From Limanda limanda (Eukaryota; Chordata; Actinopteri; Pleuronectiformes; Pleuronectidae), in assembly GCF_963576545.1 (NCBI RefSeq), contig NC_083654.1:18262199-18326198 (forward strand): a stretch of DNA of 64,000 nt. The letters are read 5' to 3'. Below, in pieces: positions 63,701 to 64,000 of the stretch; the first letter of the stretch is position 1; each line of letters opens with the position of its first letter. The position numbers were made by a program, and so were the translations under genes. The notes beneath the pieces were generated by a model, which searched no databases, was not told where the DNA came from, and worked only from the letters and a program-made list of their open reading frames with translations.

Positions 63701-64000
63701 TTAGGATCCATCATGGGCCGCCGCCTCGGTCCTGGTCCATCGCCATCCGATGCCAACGCGACAAAGGATCCGCCATACTGGATCCAGCATTGCAACCTCT
63801 GATGCGCGATCCACAAATCGTAATCCATGGTACGGCCACAGAGGCCCTGGATCTGCGGGCGATAAAGCAAAGGGATTCCGGGGAAGGGGGATAGGGATGG
63901 AGAAGAGGAAGGAGAAGCTGGAATTTTGCGATTCAAGGCTTCATGTTAACCTCGGGGGTGATGGTAACACCTGGATGTTCGAGCATCTTGTCCTCATGCC

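Overview
The window is vertebrate nuclear DNA, most likely from a ray-finned (teleost, percomorph-like) fish. Genes are split by GT-AG introns. There are long (GATA)n, (CTAT)n, (CTAC)n, (CA)n and (GA)n tracts and short non-autonomous transposons of teleost type. Gene content matches the region of human 1q21.3 that holds CKS1B, PBXIP1, PYGO2, SHE and the S100 cluster. There is no prokaryotic, viral or CRISPR content. All gene names rest on protein similarity recalled from known families; no database was searched.

Layout from left to right. (1) Positions 1-11,140 hold no recognisable gene, apart from one possible 41-bp exon at the left edge. (2) 11,911-15,469, minus strand: cks1b, three coding exons, 78 aa, with a cell-cycle-type promoter (three CCAAT boxes plus a CHR) at 15,862-15,977 and a hAT-like MITE in its second coding intron. 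(3) 16,000-19,300: a microsatellite-rich divider. (4) 19,753-26,736, plus strand: pbxip1, ten coding exons, 897 aa, with an 18-residue tandem repeat, one membrane segment, a coiled coil, a Lys/Glu/Trp-rich arm, a His tract and the C-terminal PBXIP1/CCPG1-type domain; its 3' UTR runs to about 28,750. (5) 30,150-44,620, plus strand: three S100 genes in a row, each with a noncoding first exon and two coding exons (87, 246 and 112 aa). The middle one carries an unusual low-complexity Ala/Glu/Lys/Val tail of about 160 residues; the third is S100A1-like. (6) 51,080-59,391, minus strand: she, six coding exons, 470 aa, an SH2 adaptor. A hAT relic with a broken BED-finger ORF sits about 60 bp upstream of its exon 2. 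(7) 62,133-62,184, plus strand: the first coding exon of a gene running off the right edge, probably pygo2, followed by a tandemly duplicated repeat in its intron.

The genes do not form one pathway. cks1b is a cell-cycle CDK adaptor; pbxip1 encodes a membrane or microtubule-associated scaffold and nuclear co-regulator; the S100 genes encode EF-hand calcium sensors; she encodes a phosphotyrosine adaptor; pygo2, if correct, encodes a Wnt/beta-catenin chromatin cofactor. cks1b/pbxip1 and she/pygo2 are head-to-head pairs. The most unusual items are the S100 protein with a long tail, the pbxip1 repeat with a possible intron-retention isoform, a noncoding tandem duplication at 32.1-32.9 kb, and a 230-bp-arm inverted repeat at 47.9-48.7 kb.
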